NCBI GenBank assembly: GCA_013821605.1
Contig: JACDGP010000022.1
Coordinates: forward strand, 1 to 53,752
DNA length: 53,752 bases
Source: Herpetosiphonaceae bacterium
GTDB lineage: Bacteria; Chloroflexota; Chloroflexia; Chloroflexales; Kallotenuaceae
Direction: 5' to 3'
The notes below the pieces were generated by a model. It was not told where the DNA came from and ran no database searches. It saw nothing but the letters and a program-made list of their open reading frames with translations. Position numbers and translations under genes: made by a program. Positions 33,937 through 45,698 of this stretch are shown piece after piece; the first letter of the stretch is position 1, and every line of letters starts with the position of its first letter.

Positions 33937-34866
33937 ATGCCCCAGTCGTCCGGTTATCAGCGCAAGCCTGAATGGTTACGGAAGAATATTCACGCGAGCG
34001 ACGAGGTTCGTTCGGTCAAGCATTTGTTACGGGACTTGCATCTCAATACGGTCTGCGAAGAGGCAGCGTGCCCGAATTTGAGCGAGTGCTTTGGGCGGGG
34101 GACGGCGACGTTTATGATTGGCGGCGATTTATGTACACGGCGCTGCCATTATTGCGATGTTAATACGGGGCGACCACAGGCACTCGATCCGTTGGAGCCG
34201 CGCAATGTGGCGGAGGCGGCGCGGCGGCTGCAACTGAAGTATGTGGTGGTAACCGCCGTGGCACGGGATGATGTGCCGGATGGTGGGGCGCTGCATTTTG
34301 CGGCGACGATTCGTAATCTGCGACAGGCGTTGCCCCAAGCTGAGGTTGAGGTGCTGATCCCGGATTTCAAAGGGCACCAAGCGTCGCTCCAGACGGTGCT
34401 TGATGCCCGGCCACATGTGCTCAATCATAATATTGAGACGGTGCGCTCGATCTTTAAGCGTGTCCGACCACAAGGTGATTATGATCGGACGCTCGTATTG
34501 CTTGAACGCTCACGGCAGTTGGCACCCCATATTCCGACCAAGTCGGGATTTATGGTAGGGCTGGGCGAGACCGACGACGAGCTTCGTGCGACGATGCGCG
34601 ATTTGCGCGCGGTAGGCGTCGAATTGCTGACGATTGGGCAGTATTTGCAGCCTTCGCTTAAGCATGTGCCGGTGGCGGAGTATGTGACGCCTGACCGCTA
34701 TGCTAGCTTCCGTCAGTGGGGTCAGGAACTCGGCTTTCGCGCCACCTTCGCTGGGCCGTTCGTGCGCTCATCCTTCCATGCCGGCGAACTATTACATGCC
34801 GATGACATTAGAGAGCAGCAAACGGTAACCGACGTTGGGAATTGGATTGCACTAGAAGCACGTTGA
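33937..34866 (+). CDS. lipA: Lipoyl synthase
   Basis: The 309-residue radical SAM enzyme inserts two sulfurs into octanoyl groups on lipoyl domains, the last step of lipoic acid synthesis. Radical SAM cluster CTRRCHYC (CxxxCxxC) and the auxiliary cluster CEEAACPNLSEC (CxxxxCxxxxxC type) are both present, along with the conserved PDFKGHQ segment and the C-terminal RSSFHAGE. ATG at 33937 follows AGGAGAGG and gives the family's usual ~300 residues; the frame extends upstream into the preceding gene without conservation. A TATACT at 33910-33915 may be its -10 box. The octanoyltransferase LipB is not in the window. Confidence 0.97.
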   Translation: MPQSSGYQRKPEWLRKNIHASDEVRSVKHLLRDLHLNTVCEEAACPNLSECFGRGTATFMIGGDLCTRRCHYCDVNTGRPQALDPLEPRNVAEAARRLQLKYVVVTAVARDDVPDGGALHFAATIRNLRQALPQAEVEVLIPDFKGHQASLQTVLDARPHVLNHNIETVRSIFKRVRPQGDYDRTLVLLERSRQLAPHIPTKSGFMVGLGETDDELRATMRDLRAVGVELLTIGQYLQPSLKHVPVAEYVTPDRYASFRQWGQELGFRATFAGPFVRSSFHAGELLHADDIREQQTVTDVGNWIALEAR

Positions 34867-34876
34867 GTGCTATAAT
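34847..34876 (+). promoter_or_regulatory. Promoter of accD-accA
   Basis: TTGCAC (34847-34852) and perfect TATAAT (34871-34876) are 18 nt apart; the -35 part lies inside the end of lipA. The accD start codon is 24 nt downstream of the -10 box. Confidence 0.75.
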
Positions 34877-34900
34877 GCGCCGACGTTTCCGGAGCTACAT

Positions 34901-35764
34901 TTGAAAGAGTTTCTACGACGCACACCGCGTTATTTCACCTCGCCTAAGCAAGCCGAGCAACAAATCCCAGACGATCTATGGAAGAAGTGTCCCGGCTGTG
35001 GTGAGCTAACGTACACCAAGCAATGGCTCGACAACGCCAAGGTCTGTCCCAAGTGCGGTCATCATGAACGTATGGCAGCCGCCGAGTGGATCGAACTATT
35101 GGTAGACAAAGGTTCGTGGCAAGAGCACGATGGCGATCTGCAGCCGGCCGACCCGCTCCATTTTGTGTCCCCCAGAAATAATTATGCCGAGAAGGTTGCT
35201 ACGCTGCAAGAGCAGGGCCTGAACGAGTCATCGGTCTCGGGCAACGCCCAGATCGAGGAACAGCCATTCGCGCTGTGTGTCAGCGAGTTCGGCTTTATGG
35301 GTGGCTCCATGGGCTCGGTGATGGGCGAGAAGATCGCACGGGCAGCCGAGCGCGCCGCCGATGAAGGCATGGCGCTCGTAACGATCAATGCTTCGGGTGG
35401 CGCCCGCATGCAAGAGGGTATCTTGTCCTTAATGCAGATGGCGAAAACATCGGTCGCCCTGGCACGGCTAGGCGACGTGGGCCAACCACATATCTCGATC
35501 TTGATCGATCCATGCTTAGGCGGTGTGACGGCCTCGTATGCTTCGTCGGCCGATATTATTTTGGCCGAACCAGGCGCAGTCGTCGGCTTCGCCGGTCGCC
35601 GGGTGATCGAGCAAACGATCCGCCAGAAGCTGCCGCCCGAGTTCCAGACGGCGGAGTTTTTGCTGGAACACGGAATGATCGATATGGTGACGCCTCGCGC
35701 GGAGCTGCGCGGTGTTTTGGCAAAATTCTTGCGGCTGTACCGGCGCCAATCCGTCCGGGCCTAA
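34901..35764 (+). CDS. accD: Acetyl-CoA carboxylase carboxyltransferase subunit beta
   Basis: The 287-residue beta subunit of carboxyltransferase transfers the carboxyl group from biotin to acetyl-CoA to give malonyl-CoA for fatty acid synthesis. The N-terminal four-cysteine zinc ribbon is CPGCGE...CPKCGH (residues ~29-50). The crotonase-fold core has the oxyanion-hole glycines in SGGARMQEG and the block PCLGGVTASYAS. The start is TTG, with CCGGAG 7 nt upstream. accA follows after 32 nt. AccB and AccC are not in the window. Confidence 0.97.
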   Translation: MKEFLRRTPRYFTSPKQAEQQIPDDLWKKCPGCGELTYTKQWLDNAKVCPKCGHHERMAAAEWIELLVDKGSWQEHDGDLQPADPLHFVSPRNNYAEKVATLQEQGLNESSVSGNAQIEEQPFALCVSEFGFMGGSMGSVMGEKIARAAERAADEGMALVTINASGGARMQEGILSLMQMAKTSVALARLGDVGQPHISILIDPCLGGVTASYASSADIILAEPGAVVGFAGRRVIEQTIRQKLPPEFQTAEFLLEHGMIDMVTPRAELRGVLAKFLRLYRRQSVRA

Positions 35765-35796
35765 GCGACAGCTGCGCTAGTGCGAGAGGTTTTAAT

Positions 35797-36633
35797 TTGA
35801 CTGCTCCTGAATTGACGCCGTGGGATACCGTTCAGATCGCCCGCCATGCGCAACGACCACATACCCTTGATTATATACGTGGCTTGACCGAGGATTTTGT
35901 GGAGTTACGGGGCGACAGGCGCTTCGGCGATGATGCCGCAATGATTGCCGGTGTAGGACGCTTCGCCGGACAGACCGTGGCAATCCTGGGACATCAAAAA
36001 GGCAGCAATACCAAGGAAAACCTTAAGCATAACTTCGGTAGCCCCCATCCTGAGGGGTTCCGCAAGGCGCTACGCATTATGCAACACGCTGCTAAGTTCG
36101 GTTTCCCCCTTCTCTGCTTTATTGATACCTCCGGTGCTAGCCCTAATCTGGCATCGGAAGAGCGCGGTCAAGCCGAGGCTATCGCCGAAAATCTGCTGGT
36201 GATGGCCGATTTACCGATCCCAATCGTCGCAACCGTGATCGGCGAAGGTGGCTCGGGAGGTGCACTGGCGATCGGCATTGCTGATCGGCTGCTGATGCTC
36301 GAGCATGCCGTTTACTCCGTAGCTTCGCCCGAAGCCAGCGCGGCCATTCTATGGCGCGACGGGGCGCAAGCACCAGAAGCGGCGGCAGCGATGCGCATTA
36401 CCGCCCGAGATTTGGCAGAGTTCGGTATCATCGATGAGGTGATTCCCGAGCCCGAGGGTGGAGCACATCTTGACCCCGTAGCGGTCATCGCCCAGGTGCG
36501 CACGGCACTGCAGCAGCATCTCGACGCGATTGCAGCCCATTCGATCTCAGCGTTGCTGGAGCAGCGCTACCACAAGTACCGGCGCATCGGCGTTGTGCAT
36601 GAGCGCCAAGCAGCACTGTTCGACAGCCGCTAG
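35797..36633 (+). CDS. accA: Acetyl-CoA carboxylase carboxyltransferase subunit alpha
   Basis: The 278-residue alpha subunit pairs with AccD in carboxyltransferase. It has HKPRGxxTKE-type sequence GHQKGSNTKENL, the GSPHPEGFRKA block, FIDTSGASPN and GEGGSGGALAI (oxyanion-hole glycines). I chose TTG at 35797, preceded by GAGAGG; the frame is open further upstream inside accD, but that sequence is not conserved. It is shorter than E. coli AccA (319) because the N-terminal coiled extension is reduced. The operon order accD-accA is the common arrangement. Confidence 0.96.
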   Translation: MTAPELTPWDTVQIARHAQRPHTLDYIRGLTEDFVELRGDRRFGDDAAMIAGVGRFAGQTVAILGHQKGSNTKENLKHNFGSPHPEGFRKALRIMQHAAKFGFPLLCFIDTSGASPNLASEERGQAEAIAENLLVMADLPIPIVATVIGEGGSGGALAIGIADRLLMLEHAVYSVASPEASAAILWRDGAQAPEAAAAMRITARDLAEFGIIDEVIPEPEGGAHLDPVAVIAQVRTALQQHLDAIAAHSISALLEQRYHKYRRIGVVHERQAALFDSR

Positions 36634-36646
36634 ATAACCTGGGGTC

Positions 36647-36671
36647 AGGAGCGTGCCATGCTGCCGCTCCT
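36647..36671. terminator. Hairpin between accA and the convergent ABC remnant
   Basis: Stem AGGAGCG/CGCTCCT (7 bp, 11-nt loop) lies 14 nt after the accA stop; T-run absent. It is a weak candidate for termination in either direction. Confidence 0.3.
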
Positions 36672-36682
36672 TGAGGAGGATG

Positions 36683-37213
36683 CTATTCGTTAAGACGTGG
36701 GTCAAGCGCGTCGCGTAATGCGTCGCCGATGATACTGAGAACCAGCACGGTGACGGTGATAAACAGCCCAGGAATCCAGACCAGCCGAGTCGCATGATAG
36801 AAATATTGTGTGGAGTTGGTCAGCATATTGCCCCAGGAGGAAGCTGGTGGCTGAATGCCAAAGCCAAGAAAACTGAGGGCTGCTTCCGTCAGGATAAAGC
36901 CAGGAACGGCAAGCGTGGCCCAGACGATGATGATATGCACGACGTTCGGCAAAATATGCCGTGTAACGACACCCCAGTCGGAGACGCCGACGACATGGGT
37001 GATATAGCGCGAGACGAGCGGTGCGTTGAGCGCGAAGAGGATGATAGCAAGGGCTACGACCAAGGCCACCAGTGCTAAACGGTTGTTGCGAAAGCGACGC
37101 CAAGCACGAGAAAGATTCGTCGCCGGCTGACGCACGATAGCACCTGAACTCCCAGTGGCAGGTGTAGCATCTGGGACCGACGTTTGAGGATCAACGTTGG
37201 CTGCCATTGGCAC
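36683..37213 (-). pseudogene. Peptide/nickel ABC permease DppC-like, internal deletion
   Basis: The 176-residue frame begins and ends like DppC/OppC: N-terminus LSRAWRRFRNNRLALVALVV then APLVSRY, and C-terminus ALSFLGFGIQPPASSWGNML to GDALRDALDPRL. Complete family members have ~290-320 residues. Here the sequence jumps near residue 72 from the first helix directly to VVGVSDWGVVTRHILPN, which omits ~125 residues including most transmembrane helices and the EAA-loop start that contacts the ATPase. The deletion is in frame, but a functional permease is most unlikely. Confidence 0.8.
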
Positions 37214-37221
37214 TCCTTCCC

Positions 37222-37647
37222 CTAGGTGTAATGAATACGGGGATCGGCGACACCGTACATCATATCCGCGAGTAGGTTAGAAAGCACGGTGACGATCGAG
37301 ATAAAGAAGACGGTGCCCATGACCATGGTATAGTCGCGCGTTGAGGCGGCATCAAGGGCTAGGCTGCCAATGCCTGGCCAGCTAAAGATCGACTCGATGA
37401 TGACGGCACCACCAAACAGCTGTGGCAGCGCCAAGCCGACCAGTGTGATCAACGGCAACACGGCGTTCCGAAAGGCATGCTCCAGCATGACCCGCGTTTC
37501 GCTCAGCCCTTTCGCACGGGCGGTGCGTACGTAATCCTGACGAATGACTTCCAGCACCTGGGAACGGATAAAACGCGTCCAGCCCGCCAACTGAGCAATA
37601 GACAGCGTGAGCACCGGGAGGATGAGATGCCGTACGCGGTCGCCCAA
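37222..37647 (-). pseudogene. Peptide/nickel ABC permease DppB-like, 5'-truncated
   Basis: The 141-residue frame covers only the C-terminal half of DppB/OppB (full length ~310-330): GDRVRHLILPVLTLSIAQL, the EAA-type loop YVRTARAKGLSETRV and IFSWPGIGSLALDA. The N-terminal half with the first three helices is missing. The frame begins immediately after the stop of the substrate-binding remnant, so a deletion joined the two. It cannot form a normal permease. Confidence 0.8.
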
Positions 37648-37653
37648 TGTGTA

Positions 37654-39177
37654 CTACTTGCCGTCTTTCACATACCACTGGTTGGCGTATAAGGCTGTGC
37701 CAACGGCATTGGGGATAAAGTTGCCGACGCGGTTGTTGACACCGGCCAGGGCCTTGGGGAAGTCGGTGATCAGCGCAGGCGCATCGGCCATGACGAGGTT
37801 TTGCATGTCGGCGTAGATCTGCTTGCGCTTCTCCTGATCAACTGTTTTCAACCCTTGATCCAGCAACTGATCGACTTTGGGATTGCTGTAGTCGTACAGG
37901 TTAAAGCCTGGCCCGTGCTGTTTGCTATCCCACATCGTTTGCTGGTCGGGATCAACGCCCCAGGAGAAGCCGACGAAGAAGGATTGAAAGTCGAAGGTTT
38001 TGGTCAAGCGCGTGACGAAGGCACTGAACTCCTCGTATTGGGGCGTCATGTCCACCCCAATATCCTTCCAGTTCTGTTGCAGGACGGTCATGTAACCTTC
38101 GATGGTCTTGTCGCCACTGTAGGTATACATGCTGAAGGATAGCTTCTTACCGTCCTTCGCACGGCTACCGTCGGCACCTTTCACATAGCCGGCCGCATCC
38201 AACATCTGGTTTGCCTTGGCCGGATCGAAGTCGTAGCGGGTCGTCATTTTATCTGGCTGGTAGGCCCATGAGAGGACCGGCATCGTCCCCTGAGCAACGC
38301 TGCTGAGGCCAAAGCGGATTTTTTGACGATGCCATCGCGATCAACCGCATAAAAGAGTGCCTGCCGAACTTTCGGGTCCTGGAAGATCGTCGGCCCTTTT
38401 TGCGGATCGAGGTTGTAGCCAAAAAACTGGAAGTTGAAGGTGTCGTAGACATAGGTCGTGAAATTCGTCTGCGACTTGGCATCATCGTACAAGCTGGGCT
38501 GGACCGGCGCAATGTCAACGTCGCCAGTCTTCAGTTGCTGGTAGAGGGCCGAACTGTCTTTGACGAACTTCCAAATATAGGTATCGAGCGCGGGAGCACC
38601 AGCAAAGTAATCGGGATTGGCGACCAAGGTCACACTTTCGCCCGGCTTTTGCTCTTTAAACTTGAAGGGACCCGTCCCAATGGGCTTCGATTTCGTAAAG
38701 TCGCTGGTCGGGATGTCCTTGGGTGCTACGCTGCTCAAGATGTGCTTAGGAACGATGCCGTAGCTGACGTCGCTTACCATGAATGGAGCGATTACGTCGT
38801 TGAGCGTAAACACTACCGTCGTGGGATCCTTCACCTCTACCGATTTGATGTGCTTGATCAGCGTGCCGGCACGCGGCGTACCGGTGTCTTTATTCATATA
38901 CAGATCGTAGCTAAACTTCACATCGTCAGCGGTGAAGGGCTGACCGTCATGCCACTTCACACCATTCCTGATGGTAAAGGTATACGTCTTACTATCAGAC
39001 GAAACCTCCCATTTGGTGGCCAAGTCGGGGAGTGGCTGCAAGGTGTCGGGATCGATAAAGACCAAATCGTCGAAGACGAGACTGGTGATACGACCCGAAG
39101 ATGTGTCTGAGACGAGGACGGGATTCACGGTCCGGACGTCCGTATGACGGAAACGTAAAGAAAGGTTTATTTCCTCC
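37654..39177 (-). pseudogene. Peptide ABC substrate-binding protein (SBP_bac_5), frameshifted and without signal peptide
   Basis: Two overlapping frames together match an extracellular solute-binding protein family 5. The first (to ~38310) reads LVFDDLVFIDPDTLQPLPDL, NGVKWHDGQPFTADDV and PIGTGPFKF, then VRQALFYAVDRDGIV; the second continues GLSSVAQGTMPVLSWAYQPD and DPDQQTMWDS to the end. They join at a run of six A's (minus strand, GTCAAAAAATCC, near 38320-38325). One extra A restores a continuous protein. The N-terminus lacks the signal peptide and lipobox, and the homologous region starts right after the stop of the neighbouring S9 peptidase. It is a pseudogene, or an assembly error plus a true 5' deletion. 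Confidence 0.8.
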
Positions 39178-41181
39178 TCAACTACTGGGGTCTGCCAGTA
39201 CATAGCGGTTCATCCACTCGAGCAAGGCGTCGTTTTGGGCGCGACGTAGGGCTAGGTCGCCACGGATTGAGCCAGCATGCGAGCTGGCCGGCAGTCGCAA
39301 CATTTCGACCGGGCAGCCGTTCGCTTTGAGAACAGCAAAGAACTGCTCCGATTGTTCGGCCGGGCAGCGGTAGTCGGCTTCGCCTTGGACCAACAAGGTC
39401 GGGGTTGTGCAACGATGAGCATAGGTGATCGGGGAACAGCGCCGGTAGACCTCGGGGATCTCATGCGGTTTTCCACCCAGTTCCTCGACGGCAAACCAGG
39501 GGCCGATGTCGCTGACGCCGTAGAAGCTTACCCAGTTGGTGACTGGGTTTTCGGGGACCGCTGCCTTGAAACGCGCGGTCTGGCCGACGATCCAGCTTGA
39601 AAGATTGCCACCACCAGATAGACCACAGACGCCGAGACGCTCAGGATCTGCCAAACCCTGGGCAACTGCTGCATCGACGCCGGCCATGAGGTCACCGTAG
39701 TCAAGGTTGCCCCAGTCGCCGATGATCGCAGTGGCGAAAGCATCGCCATAGCCGGTAGAGCCACGCTGGTTGACGAAGAGTACGGCGTAGCCTGCGCCGG
39801 CCAGCATCTGAAAGTCAAACGAGAACATATGGCCAAAGCCGGAGTGCGGCCCACCGTGAATATAGAGAATGGTGGGATATGGAGCTTGGCCATGGGAGGG
39901 CTTGAGCAGCCAACCCTCGACCGGCACGCCGTCGGTACCATGGAACTGAAGATGCTCGACCGCCGGTAGCTCCAGTGTACTCAGCACATCGTCGTTGAGA
40001 TGGGTCAATTGCTGTTCATCGCTGCCCACTCCTGTGCAGCAGTACAGGTCAGCCGGATTATCAAGCCGGCTGGCAGCAAAAAGGAGCTTGTCACCGACAA
40101 GGTCAAGTGGAACGCAGGCACGGTCGCCGGTCACAACGGGGACCACTTCCTCTTGACCCCTGAGTGCCACGCGCACAATCCGGACGGTACCGCCCTCCTG
40201 ACTTTGGACAAAGGCAGCAGTAGCGTCAGCAGTCACCAGAATAGCTGCAGTGGCGATGTCGCCAAAGGCGGCCATATCAGGCTGCAGGGATCCACCGACA
40301 CCATTGGGGAGACTCGTCGTGCGACAGACGGGTGTGCCACCGGCGCGGTCAACAACCCAAAGATCCTGCTTGGAACCAATCGGTCGCCCATGCGCTCCGC
40401 CAATATATACAATCTGTTGCCCATCAGGGGTCCACGTCATAGCAAGCACATTACCCCGGTCACCAATGATCTCGCGTACGTTGCCATCGAGATTAACGGC
40501 GCGCAGCCGCGCGTACATACGGTACTCGTCGGGAAAAAGCGATGCGAGATAGAGCAACTCAGAACCATCGGGAGACCACACTGGCATGCTATTCTGGCAG
40601 CCATCGTCCGTAAGCTTGCGGGGTTCGCCACCGGCAACATCGACCACCCATATGTCGTGAGCAACGCCATCAAGATAGCCTGCCGCGTCAAAGCGATACA
40701 TGTTGCGGGTGATACGGTAGGGCCGATCGCGATCAGGCGGATCTGCATCCGCTGGTGCGGCAAAGGCTAAACGCTGCCCGTCTGGCGACCAAACGGCTCC
40801 TCCACCAGCACCCTGCTTGAGGAAGGTCACGCGCCGGGCCTCACCGCCGCTAACCGGGATGGTATAGATCTGGGGCTTTTCGTCGCGCGTCGATAAAAAG
40901 GCGATCTGCGAGTCGTCGGGTGACCATTGGGCATTGCTATCCTTGGCCAAGCCGGTCGTTAACTGACGGACCTGACTGCTGTGAAGATTCAGCAACCAGA
41001 GCGCCACATACTCTTTTTCTTCGCCGTCCTTGGCATCCTCCTTAGCAGGTCCGTCTTGCCGGATGGTGGACGCCGCATAAACGACGGTTGACGCGTCGGG
41101 CGATACGCGGGCGCCTTGGAGCAAGGTAAGTCGAAAGAGATCCTGGGGCTCGACCGGACGGCGTTCCTCGTGCATGGTCAT
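39178..41181 (-). CDS. S9 family (prolyl oligopeptidase-like / acylaminoacyl) peptidase
   Basis: The 667-residue serine peptidase has an N-terminal beta-propeller (~1-390) with TolB-like repeats (WSPDDSQIAFLS, WSPDGQRLAFAA, WSPDGSELLYLA) and a C-terminal alpha/beta hydrolase domain (~400-667). The triad is Ser in GLSGGGNLSSW, Asp in QGEADYRCP and His in PASSHAGS; the oxyanion-hole tyrosine lies in the LYIHGGPHSGFG region. There is no signal peptide, so it is cytoplasmic and likely cleaves short or N-acylated peptides. ATG at 41181 follows GGAGG at 5 nt. A second S9 peptidase is transcribed divergently 200 nt away. The remnant peptide transporter begins directly after its stop codon. Confidence 0.93.
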   Translation of the reverse strand: MTMHEERRPVEPQDLFRLTLLQGARVSPDASTVVYAASTIRQDGPAKEDAKDGEEKEYVALWLLNLHSSQVRQLTTGLAKDSNAQWSPDDSQIAFLSTRDEKPQIYTIPVSGGEARRVTFLKQGAGGGAVWSPDGQRLAFAAPADADPPDRDRPYRITRNMYRFDAAGYLDGVAHDIWVVDVAGGEPRKLTDDGCQNSMPVWSPDGSELLYLASLFPDEYRMYARLRAVNLDGNVREIIGDRGNVLAMTWTPDGQQIVYIGGAHGRPIGSKQDLWVVDRAGGTPVCRTTSLPNGVGGSLQPDMAAFGDIATAAILVTADATAAFVQSQEGGTVRIVRVALRGQEEVVPVVTGDRACVPLDLVGDKLLFAASRLDNPADLYCCTGVGSDEQQLTHLNDDVLSTLELPAVEHLQFHGTDGVPVEGWLLKPSHGQAPYPTILYIHGGPHSGFGHMFSFDFQMLAGAGYAVLFVNQRGSTGYGDAFATAIIGDWGNLDYGDLMAGVDAAVAQGLADPERLGVCGLSGGGNLSSWIVGQTARFKAAVPENPVTNWVSFYGVSDIGPWFAVEELGGKPHEIPEVYRRCSPITYAHRCTTPTLLVQGEADYRCPAEQSEQFFAVLKANGCPVEMLRLPASSHAGSIRGDLALRRAQNDALLEWMNRYVLADPSS

Positions 41182-41381
41182 GGTAACCTCCACTGTATCC
41201 GGCTAGAATACACGCTTTCAGCCGTGATGGACATGCTGGTGCGCCCCTCGGGTGACACGAGACAGGATGGCGAAGCTGCGTGCCGGGCGACGGCAAGGTT
41301 GTACAATGATTGTATAGCAGAGCACGCTCCGGTGGCCCGGTAGAGCTCATGCTCGTGGGTCGAAGATGAAGGGAGACGCAC

Positions 41382-43205
41382 ATGCCCAACCACCTCCAAA
41401 TTGATGATAGCGCTCCGTGGAAGCAGCGGTTTCGCGCACAAACCGTTCTGTGGGCCCAAGTTGCTAAGCAAAACCCGACAACTGGCCTAGCCTGTACCAA
41501 CCGGTCCGGCCTGTATCAGCTCTATGCCTGGGATGTGCCGACTGGCGAGCTGCGCCAGCTGACGAGTCGCCCGGAAGGGCAGTTAGGAGGGTATCTTGAC
41601 CCAGACGGCACATTCGTGTACTACCTCGACGACCAGGAAGGCGATGAAATCGAACACTTTGTGCGCGTGCCCTGGTCCGGTGGCTCACCCAAGGATGTGA
41701 CGCCAGATACGCCCCGCTACGCGTCATGGTCGCTCGTCGCAAGCCAGACAGGAGGTTTGCTCGGTACAGTTGTAGCGTACGACAACGCGTTTCATCTGGG
41801 TTGTCTAGAGATCGATGCGGAGGAAACTCCAGGCCCGGTCCGGTTCCTCCACGAGTCGGCGGCTACGATGGGCAATCCAACGCTGTCGTATGGTGGCGAG
41901 ACTATCGTCGTCGGATCGACCGAGCGCGCCGGAAGGCTTCACTATAACCTCGTGGCGTTCGACACGCGCTCCGGGGCTCAGATCGGAGAACTGTGGGATG
42001 GGCCGGGGAGCAGTCTCCAACCGGTGGCCTTTGCACCGCTGTCCGACGACATTCGCTTGCTGGTCACGACCAATAGGACCGGAGTGGTACGACCATGCAT
42101 CTGGAATCCCGTAACCAGTGAACGCCGCGATCTGGCACTGGCTGAGTTGCAGGGCGATGTTATACCGTGGGATTGGTCGCCTGATGGCCAGCGGATTCTG
42201 CTCTGCCAGTATCACAGTGCCGTCCAGCACCTGTTGGTCTACGACCTATCGAGCGACGAACTCACCCACTTGGAGATCTCTGCTGGTACATATGGCGAGG
42301 GGTACTTCGCGTCCCATGACGAAATCTGGACCCAGTGGACAGATGCCCGCCATCCCGGGCAGTTGATCGCGCTCGACGCGACCACGGGCCAGCTCTTGCG
42401 CACAATTCTGGCTGCCGGCGACCCACCGGTCGGGCAGCCCTGGCAGTCGGTGAGCTTTCCTTCGTCAGATGGACAGATGATTCAGGGCTGGCTGGCAGTA
42501 CCGGCTGGAAGCGGGCCTTTCCCGACGATACTGCATACCCATGGTGGACCGGACGACGTCCAAACGGAGGTCTTCAGTCCCGATAGTCAGATGTGGCTGG
42601 ATCATGGCTTCGCGTTTCTGACCGTCAACTACCGGGGCTCGATGACCTTTGGCCGCGCCTTTGAGGAGCAAATTTGGGGCGATCTGGGCCATTGGGAAGT
42701 TGAAGATATGGTAGCAGCACGGGAGTGGCTCGTTAGCACAGGCATCGCCCGCCCTGAAGCAATCTTGCTGACCGGCTGGTCATATGGTGGCTACCTGACG
42801 CTGATGGGGCTGGGGGTGCGCCCCGACCTATGGGCCGGAGGAATGGCAGGTATTGCCATCGCCGACTGGACTGGACTGTATGAAGATTCGGCGGAAACGC
42901 TGCGTGGCTATCAGGTGGGAGTCTTCGGCGGTACGCCGGACGAAAAGCCAGCTGAGTATGTGAAGAGTTCACCCGTGACCTACGTTGACTCCGTCAAGGC
43001 GCCTCTCTTGATCATTCAGGGTCGACATGATACCCGAACGCCTCCGCGACAGGTCGAAGAGTACGTTTCCCGGCTGAAAGCGCGCCATCACCCAGTCGAA
43101 CTGCACTGGTTCGAGACGGGGCATCTTGGAGCGTTTACCGACTCCGAGCTGAGTATTGCCCACTACGAGCGGATGCTGCGCTTTGCCTATGGCGTCTTGG
43201 GGTAG
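41382..43205 (+). CDS. S9 family (prolyl oligopeptidase-like) peptidase
   Basis: The 607-residue cytoplasmic serine peptidase has an N-terminal propeller (~1-340; for example WDWSPDGQRILL) and a hydrolase domain (~350-607). The triad is Ser in GWSYGGYLTLMG, Asp in GRHDTRTP and His in ETGHLGAF; the nucleophile elbow GxSxGG is typical of the family. It differs clearly from the divergent neighbour and is not a recent duplicate. Peptide substrates are expected; specificity cannot be read. Its start ATG at 41382 follows GGGAGA. The 200-nt divergent region contains TACAAT/TATAG-like boxes. Confidence 0.93.
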   Translation: MPNHLQIDDSAPWKQRFRAQTVLWAQVAKQNPTTGLACTNRSGLYQLYAWDVPTGELRQLTSRPEGQLGGYLDPDGTFVYYLDDQEGDEIEHFVRVPWSGGSPKDVTPDTPRYASWSLVASQTGGLLGTVVAYDNAFHLGCLEIDAEETPGPVRFLHESAATMGNPTLSYGGETIVVGSTERAGRLHYNLVAFDTRSGAQIGELWDGPGSSLQPVAFAPLSDDIRLLVTTNRTGVVRPCIWNPVTSERRDLALAELQGDVIPWDWSPDGQRILLCQYHSAVQHLLVYDLSSDELTHLEISAGTYGEGYFASHDEIWTQWTDARHPGQLIALDATTGQLLRTILAAGDPPVGQPWQSVSFPSSDGQMIQGWLAVPAGSGPFPTILHTHGGPDDVQTEVFSPDSQMWLDHGFAFLTVNYRGSMTFGRAFEEQIWGDLGHWEVEDMVAAREWLVSTGIARPEAILLTGWSYGGYLTLMGLGVRPDLWAGGMAGIAIADWTGLYEDSAETLRGYQVGVFGGTPDEKPAEYVKSSPVTYVDSVKAPLLIIQGRHDTRTPPRQVEEYVSRLKARHHPVELHWFETGHLGAFTDSELSIAHYERMLRFAYGVLG

Positions 43206-43586
43206 TCTCTTGCCTGGTTAGGGTGCCTCGCCCATGCTCGATGGAGGTACAGTTGGGGGCGAGGCATGGTCCTGTTTATGCCTAGGATGCTTGGCGAGTG
43301 ACGGACGAATGCTGAGAGTTGATGGCAAATGCTTGACGATCCGTAAGGACGTTGGTATAGTGCCTGTGTAAAGCACGCTGTCCTCATGGCGATCGCTTGT
43401 TCTTTACCTTTACAATGTACGGCGTCGCTCTAGCACATTTGTCCGTTGGTTGCGATTCTGCTACCATACACTCAACCGTAACCGTCTACGCTCGAACCCC
43501 CGCAGCAGCCGGGTAGCTGTCGCCCATCGCCCCGCAGCGAGCGCCGTAGGAATGACAATGCCCCGGAACAGGGCAGGAGGAATCAC
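43206..43586 (+). other. Intergenic region and long 5' leader of the prkA operon
   Basis: This 381-nt stretch has no gene. It contains a hairpin GCCTCGCCC/GGGCGAGGC (43225-43265), which may end the peptidase transcript, the promoter at 43333-43361, and then about 220 nt of untranslated leader before prkA. No riboswitch family was recognised in the leader. Confidence 0.55.
43333..43361 (+). promoter_or_regulatory. Promoter upstream of prkA
   Basis: TTGACG (43333-43338) and TATAGT (43356-43361) with an ideal 17-nt spacer. The implied leader to the prkA ATG is about 220 nt. Confidence 0.75.
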
Positions 43587-45665
<2,079 letters not shown>

Positions 45666-45698
45666 TGCGCGGGCGGTAGTTGAGAAGGTAAAGCGCAC

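Noticed and set aside
35512-35796. Upstream extension of accA in frame
   Set aside because: Sits in another frame within accD, is not conserved, and TTG at 35797 with a ribosome site matches the AccA N-terminus.
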